Assembly (NCBI RefSeq): GCF_026891095.1
Contig: NZ_JAPTNL010000002.1
Span: 1-64,000 of the forward strand
Source: Roseovarius salincola
Lineage (GTDB): Bacteria > Pseudomonadota > Alphaproteobacteria > Rhodobacterales > Rhodobacteraceae
Direction of reading: 5' to 3'
DNA: 64,000 bases
Shown here: positions 60,086 through 64,000 of the stretch, piece by piece
Layout of the letters: every line of letters begins with the position of its first letter
How positions within the stretch are numbered: position 1 is the stretch's first letter
Position numbers and translations under genes: made by a program
The notes under the pieces: model-generated
The model's input: only the letters and a program-made list of their open reading frames with translations
The model's database searches: none
Told to the model about the DNA's origin: nothing

Positions 60086-61441
60086 TTGGCATTCGACTAC
60101 GAACTTTTCGTGATCGGCGGCGGCTCGGGCGGGGTGCGCGCGGCGCGCGTCGCGGCGCAGGGTGGCGCCAGTGTGGCGCTGGCCGAGGAGGACCGCTATG
60201 GCGGCACCTGCGTGCAGCGCGGCTGCGTGCCCAAGAAGCTGATGGTCTTCGCCAGCGAGTATCCCGGCCATATGGAGGACGCGCAGGCCTATGGCTGGAC
60301 CGTGCATGCGGGCGGCTTTGACTGGCCGGCCTTTCGGGACACGATGCACAGTGAGCTGGACCGGCTGGAAGGGGTCTATCGGCGGCTGTTGTCCAACAGC
60401 GGGGTCGAGACCTTCGATTCCCGCGCGGTGGTGGCGGATGCCCATAGTGTCAGGCTGGCCAGCGGCGAAACCAAGACCGCAAAGCATATCCTGATCGCCA
60501 CCGGCGGCTGGCCGGTCACGCCCGACCTGCCCGACGCCGAGCACGCGCTGACCAGCAACGAGATTTTCCACCTGGAAACGCTGCCCAAATCGCTGCTGAT
60601 CGTCGGCGGCGGTTATATCGCCTGCGAATTCGCCTGCATCCTCAATGGTCTGGGCGTCCAGGTGACGCAGTATTACCGCGGCGCGCAGATCCTGCGGGGG
60701 TTCGACGAAGAGGCGCGCGGGCTGATTTCCGAGGAAATGATGCGCAACGGGGTCGATCTGCATCTGGGCTGCAACATCATCGAGATGGAAAAGCAGGAAC
60801 AGGGCTTCCGCATCAAGGCCACCAATGGCGACGAGCGGATGTTCGACCAGGTGATGTTCGCGACCGGGCGCAACCCCAACACGGCCGGGATGGGGCTTGA
60901 GGAGGTCGGCGTGAAGCTGGGCCGCAAGGGCGAGATCGAAGTGGATTCCTACAGCCAGACCGCGGTTCCGTCGATCTATGCGATCGGCGACGTGACCGAC
61001 CGGGCGAACCTGACGCCGGTGGCGATCCGCGAAGGGATGGCCTTTGTGGAGACGGTGTTCAACGGCAACCCGACCCCGGTGGATCACGATCTGATCCCGA
61101 CGGCGATCTTCACCCAGCCGGAATTCGGCACCATCGGCCTGAGCGAGGAGGCGGCACGCGATCAGGAGCCCGTGGATGTCTACTGCACATCGTTCAAACC
61201 GATGCAGCAGAGTTTCGCGGGGCGCGAGGACCGGGTTCTGATGAAATTGATCGTCAGCAAGGAAAGCCGGCGCATCCTGGGCTGTCATATCGTCGCGCCC
61301 GGCGCGGGCGAGATGATCCAGCTGGCCGGGATCGCGGTCAAGATGGGTGCCACGAAAGAGGATTTCGACCGCACGGTGGCGGTTCACCCCACCATGGCCG
61401 AAGAAATCGTCACGATGCGAGAACCAGTGCGAAGCGCTTGA
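60086..61441 (+). CDS. gor: Glutathione-disulfide reductase
   Basis: A 451-aa FAD and NADPH-dependent reductase that regenerates reduced glutathione. Redox-active cysteines are in YGGTCVQRGCVPKK (about residues 41-54), FAD is bound at FVIGGGSGGVRAARVAA, and NADPH at LLIVGGGYIACEFACIL. VAVHPTMAEE holds the His-Glu pair near the C-terminus. TTG 60086 is preferred as start because FDYELFVIGGG is the usual N-terminus; TTG 60056 is also open. Start codon use is thus uncertain. Confidence 0.93.
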   Translation: MAFDYELFVIGGGSGGVRAARVAAQGGASVALAEEDRYGGTCVQRGCVPKKLMVFASEYPGHMEDAQAYGWTVHAGGFDWPAFRDTMHSELDRLEGVYRRLLSNSGVETFDSRAVVADAHSVRLASGETKTAKHILIATGGWPVTPDLPDAEHALTSNEIFHLETLPKSLLIVGGGYIACEFACILNGLGVQVTQYYRGAQILRGFDEEARGLISEEMMRNGVDLHLGCNIIEMEKQEQGFRIKATNGDERMFDQVMFATGRNPNTAGMGLEEVGVKLGRKGEIEVDSYSQTAVPSIYAIGDVTDRANLTPVAIREGMAFVETVFNGNPTPVDHDLIPTAIFTQPEFGTIGLSEEAARDQEPVDVYCTSFKPMQQSFAGREDRVLMKLIVSKESRRILGCHIVAPGAGEMIQLAGIAVKMGATKEDFDRTVAVHPTMAEEIVTMREPVRSA

Positions 61442-61473
61442 AATTCAGGTATCACAGCACAGTTTAGATAGAA

Positions 61474-61489
61474 CGTCCCGTTAGGGACG
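61474..61489. other. Short hairpin before hflK
   Basis: CGTCCC-GTTA-GGGACG is a perfect six-base stem with a tetraloop, 33 bases after the gor stop and 20 bases before the hflK start. There is no T run. It could be an attenuator, an mRNA processing site or nothing. Confidence 0.4.
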
Positions 61490-61509
61490 GCAGTGAAGGG
61501 AAGGTTTAC

Positions 61510-62679
61510 ATGGCTGGAAATTCTGGCGGCCCCTGGGGCGGCGGCGGAAATTCAGGCGGCGGGGATGACAACCGCGGCGGAAATCGGGGCGGACGCAGAC
61601 CTCCGGAGGGGGGCGGGCCGCAAATCCCGGAGATCGACGAACTTGTCCGCAAGGGCCAGGATCAACTGCGCGTCCTGATGGGCGGACGCGGCGGCGGCGG
61701 CAATGGCGCCGGCGGAGACGGTGGCGGCCCGGCCTTCGGGCGCGGCTCCATCGTGCTTGGCGTGGTGATCGCGCTGGTGGCCTGGGCGGCGGCCAGCTTC
61801 TATACGGTGAAACCGGAAGAACAATCCGTCGAACTGTTCCTCGGGTCCTATTCCTCGACCGGGCAGCCGGGTCTGAACTTCGCGCCCTGGCCGTTGGTGA
61901 CTTATGATGTGGTCAATGTCACCTCGGAACGCACCGAGGATATCGGCATGGGCCGCGGCGCCGACAGCGATGGCCTGATGCTGACGACTGATGCCAATAT
62001 CGTGGATATCGATTTCCAGGTCGTGTGGAACATCCAGGATCCCGCGAAACTTCTGTTCAACATCCGTGATCCGCAGCTGACGGTGCGTGCGGTGTCCGAA
62101 TCCGCCATGCGCGAGATCATCGCGGCATCGAACCTGGCACCGATCCTCAACCGCGACCGTGGCATCATCGCAGACACCGCGCGCGAGAATATCCAGGAAA
62201 CGCTGGATGATTACGAAAGCGGCATCACCATCGTGCGTGTCAACCTTGACACCGCCGACCCGCCGGGCGCCGTGATCGACGCCTTCCGCGAGGTTCAGGC
62301 CGCCGAACAGGAGCGCGACCGCCTGCAACGTCAGGCCGACGCCTATGCGAACCGTGTTCTGGCCGAAGCCAGGGGGGAAGCGGCACAGGTGATCGAAGTG
62401 GCCGAGGGGTATCGCGCCCGCGTGGTCAACGAAGCCGTTGGTGAGGCCAGCCGCTTCATCGCCGTCGCGCAGGAGTTCAACACCGCGCCCGAGGTCACGC
62501 AGCGCCGTCTCTATCTTGAGACGGTCGAGCGCACGCTTGGGCAGCTTGACAAGATCCTGATCGACGAAGCCACCGGGGCGGGCGAGAACGGACAGGGTCT
62601 CGTGCCCTATCTGCCGCTTAATGAATTGCGCCGCAGTGGCGGTGCGTCCTCCAACACCAGCAACGGGGGCTCGAACTGA
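61510..62679 (+). CDS. hflK: FtsH protease regulator HflK
   Basis: A 389-aa SPFH/prohibitin-type membrane protein, inner-membrane anchored with its domain in the periplasm, which with HflC surrounds the FtsH protease. The N-terminal 75 residues are a glycine-rich cytoplasmic stretch typical of HflK, followed by one helix (SIVLGVVIALVAWAAASFYTV, about 79-99) and the SPFH domain. Overlaps hflC by one base. Confidence 0.95.
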   Translation: MAGNSGGPWGGGGNSGGGDDNRGGNRGGRRPPEGGGPQIPEIDELVRKGQDQLRVLMGGRGGGGNGAGGDGGGPAFGRGSIVLGVVIALVAWAAASFYTVKPEEQSVELFLGSYSSTGQPGLNFAPWPLVTYDVVNVTSERTEDIGMGRGADSDGLMLTTDANIVDIDFQVVWNIQDPAKLLFNIRDPQLTVRAVSESAMREIIAASNLAPILNRDRGIIADTARENIQETLDDYESGITIVRVNLDTADPPGAVIDAFREVQAAEQERDRLQRQADAYANRVLAEARGEAAQVIEVAEGYRARVVNEAVGEASRFIAVAQEFNTAPEVTQRRLYLETVERTLGQLDKILIDEATGAGENGQGLVPYLPLNELRRSGGASSNTSNGGSN

Positions 62680-63722
62680 TGCGTAAATCCGCACTTCTTC
62701 TGCCGATCGTGGTCATCGCCATCATCGGCGGCCTGTCCTCGGTCTTCATCGTGGACGAGCGCGAGAAAGCGCTTGTCCTGCAATTCGGTCAGATCCGCCA
62801 GGTGGTCGAGGAACCGGGCCTCGGGTTCAAGATCCCGATCATCCAGGAGGTCGTGAGATATGACGACCGGATCCTGTCCTTTGACACCGACACGATCGAG
62901 GTCACGCCTTCGGATGATCGCCGACTGGTGGTCGATGCCTTCGCCCGCTACCGCATCGCCAATGTGGTGCAATTCCGCCAGGCCGTCGGCGTGGGCGGTA
63001 TCCGCGCCGCCGAGGACCGCCTTTCGTCGATCCTCAACGCACAGATCCGCGAGGTTCTGGGTGCCGATCAGGTGACATCGGATACGATCCTGTCGCCGCA
63101 ACGGGGCGATCTGGCGCGGCGTATCCGCGCACAGGCCCGCACCAGTGCCGAAGGCCTTGGGCTGGAAATCGTCGACGTCCGGCTGAAGCAGACCAACCTG
63201 CCGCAGCAGAACCTTGACGCGACCTTCGCCCGGATGCGCGCCGAGCGCGAACGCGAGGCCGCAGACGAGATCGCCCGCGGTAACGAGGCCGCTCAGCGCG
63301 TGCGCGCCGCTGCGGACCGGACCGTGGTTGAAACCGTGTCGAAAGCCGAGCGGGAGGCCGAGATCACCCGCGGTGAGGCCGATGCCGAACGTAACCGGAT
63401 CTATGCCGAAGCCTTTGGAAAGAATCCCGAGTTCTTCGCCTTCTACCGCTCGCTCTCGGCGATGGAGCGGTCGCTCAATTCGGAGAACACGACGCTGGTT
63501 TTCTCGCCCGACAGCGAATTCCTGTCCGAGTTGTTCAACTCGGTGCGGGCCGATGGTCTGAGGGAGGTGGACATCGATGATATCGATATCGACAGCCTGC
63601 GCGACATGGCGCCTGAATCCGAGATTTCGCCCGATCTGCCCGAGGCCGAGCGCGAGCGGCTGGAAGAGGACGAGCGCCTGCAGCAGATCGACAACGACAA
63701 CGACTCAGAGGCGTCCAATTGA
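62679..63722 (+). CDS. hflC: FtsH protease regulator HflC
   Basis: A 347-aa SPFH-domain partner of HflK with a single N-terminal anchor (LLLPIVVIAIIGGLSSVFIV, about residues 6-25), then FIVDEREKALVLQFGQI typical of HflC and a long helical region. An acidic C-terminal tail (about 300-347) is rich in Glu and Asp. The two proteins form a large cage around FtsH. Its stop overlaps the DUF2065 gene. Confidence 0.95.
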   Translation: MRKSALLLPIVVIAIIGGLSSVFIVDEREKALVLQFGQIRQVVEEPGLGFKIPIIQEVVRYDDRILSFDTDTIEVTPSDDRRLVVDAFARYRIANVVQFRQAVGVGGIRAAEDRLSSILNAQIREVLGADQVTSDTILSPQRGDLARRIRAQARTSAEGLGLEIVDVRLKQTNLPQQNLDATFARMRAEREREAADEIARGNEAAQRVRAAADRTVVETVSKAEREAEITRGEADAERNRIYAEAFGKNPEFFAFYRSLSAMERSLNSENTTLVFSPDSEFLSELFNSVRADGLREVDIDDIDIDSLRDMAPESEISPDLPEAERERLEEDERLQQIDNDNDSEASN

Positions 63723-63916
63723 TCGAGAATATCTTTCTGGCCCTCGGGCTGGTCTTGATCCTGGAGGGGCTGGTCTATGCGCTGGCCCCTTCGCTTGTGG
63801 AGCGATTCCTGATTGCGCTGAGTGCCCTGTCGGAAGACAATCGCAGGCTTATGGGGCTTGTCGCGATGGCGATCGGGCTGGTTATGGTCTGGGCGGCGAA
63901 AACGCTCGGCGCTTGA
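63719..63916 (+). CDS. DUF2065 family small membrane protein
   Basis: A 65-aa protein with two predicted transmembrane helices (FLALGLVLILEGLVYALAP and LMGLVAMAIGLVMVWAAKTLG). It is the DUF2065 protein that follows hflKC in many proteobacteria. Its TTG start (63719) overlaps the hflC TGA. Function is unknown, but conservation of context suggests a role with HflKC. Confidence 0.9.
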   Translation: MIENIFLALGLVLILEGLVYALAPSLVERFLIALSALSEDNRRLMGLVAMAIGLVMVWAAKTLGA

Positions 63917-64000
63917 TTTCCGGCTCACTTGAGCTTCACATGAACGTGACAGCGGGTTGCGCGCGTTTTGCGTTTGCGCCCGAAGCACCTACATGCATGT

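Noticed and set aside
61474-61489. Rho-independent terminator after gor
   Set aside because: The hairpin lacks a T run and its stem is only six bases; read-through into hflK cannot be excluded, so it is recorded only as a hairpin.
1-64000. CRISPR arrays, tRNA and rRNA genes
   Set aside because: No regularly spaced repeats, no T-loop-like GGTTCNANNCC with matching acceptor stems, and no rRNA-like segments were seen on either strand by eye.

Overview
The window is high-GC (mostly G or C at third codon positions) bacterial chromosome. Its gene content points to a marine alphaproteobacterium of the Rhodobacteraceae (Roseobacter group): a heterotetrameric sarcosine-oxidase-type operon flanked by GlxA-type AraC regulators, MbfA with an Irr-type box, hflK-hflC-DUF2065, a VCBS/Hint protein, a deoC plus double-ALDH operon, and a recurrent extragenic hairpin element. 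This placement is from family knowledge and motif reading, not from a database search. No rRNA, tRNA or CRISPR array was seen.

Layout. 1-871: right end of an IS3-family element abutting an AT-richer gene that has lost its 5' end. 954-9524: pncB, then a soxB-soxD-soxA-soxG operon with GlxA-type regulators at both ends. 9634-16301: amidotransferase, zapE, MFS transporter, and a four-gene operon (DMT transporter, HAD hydrolase, ornithine-cyclodeaminase-like reductase, alpha/beta hydrolase). 16514-17209: a lower-GC orphan methyltransferase. 17252-21068: yaiI, soluble transhydrogenase, S-formylglutathione hydrolase and the iron exporter MbfA. 21085-22110: a double-sided regulatory region with an Irr-like box, three TetR-like operators, a 52-aa exported peptide and a TetR gene. 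22114-29360: aromatic aminotransferase, sulfurtransferase, smpB, a racemase-like CoA-transferase, coxG, a frameshifted SGNH lipoprotein and a two-gene ABC exporter. 29484-32191: S49 peptidase, zinc-ribbon microprotein, Ca/Na antiporter and a pteridine-reductase-like SDR, tightly packed. 32192-38996: uvrC, a TetR/PaaK-like ligase/enoyl-CoA hydratase cassette, pgsA, moaD, moaE and SCP2.

39078-40650: a HlyC-like lysine acyltransferase overlapping a VCBS-Hint protein. 40894-46244: class III aminotransferase, coiled-coil protein, AGCS alanine symporter with UspA, a DUF442 phosphatase and a degenerate DgoK-like protein. 46308-49933: an overlapping four-gene Mn/Zn/Fe ABC importer with a large palindrome upstream. 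50096-53435: deoC and an ALDH16-like double-domain protein with no catalytic cysteine. 53503-61441: a very acidic 839-aa protein, thiamine pyrophosphokinase, sdaA, GST, rpiA and glutathione reductase. 61510-63916: hflK-hflC-DUF2065. The last 84 bases hold nothing I can resolve.

Most of the window is core metabolism in compact operons with 1-14 base overlaps. The parts most worth a second look are the acyltransferase/Hint pair, the cysteine-less ALDH16-like protein beside deoC, the TetR operator array driving a tiny exported peptide, the repeated hairpin-tail element at convergent gene ends, and the truncated gene at the left edge.
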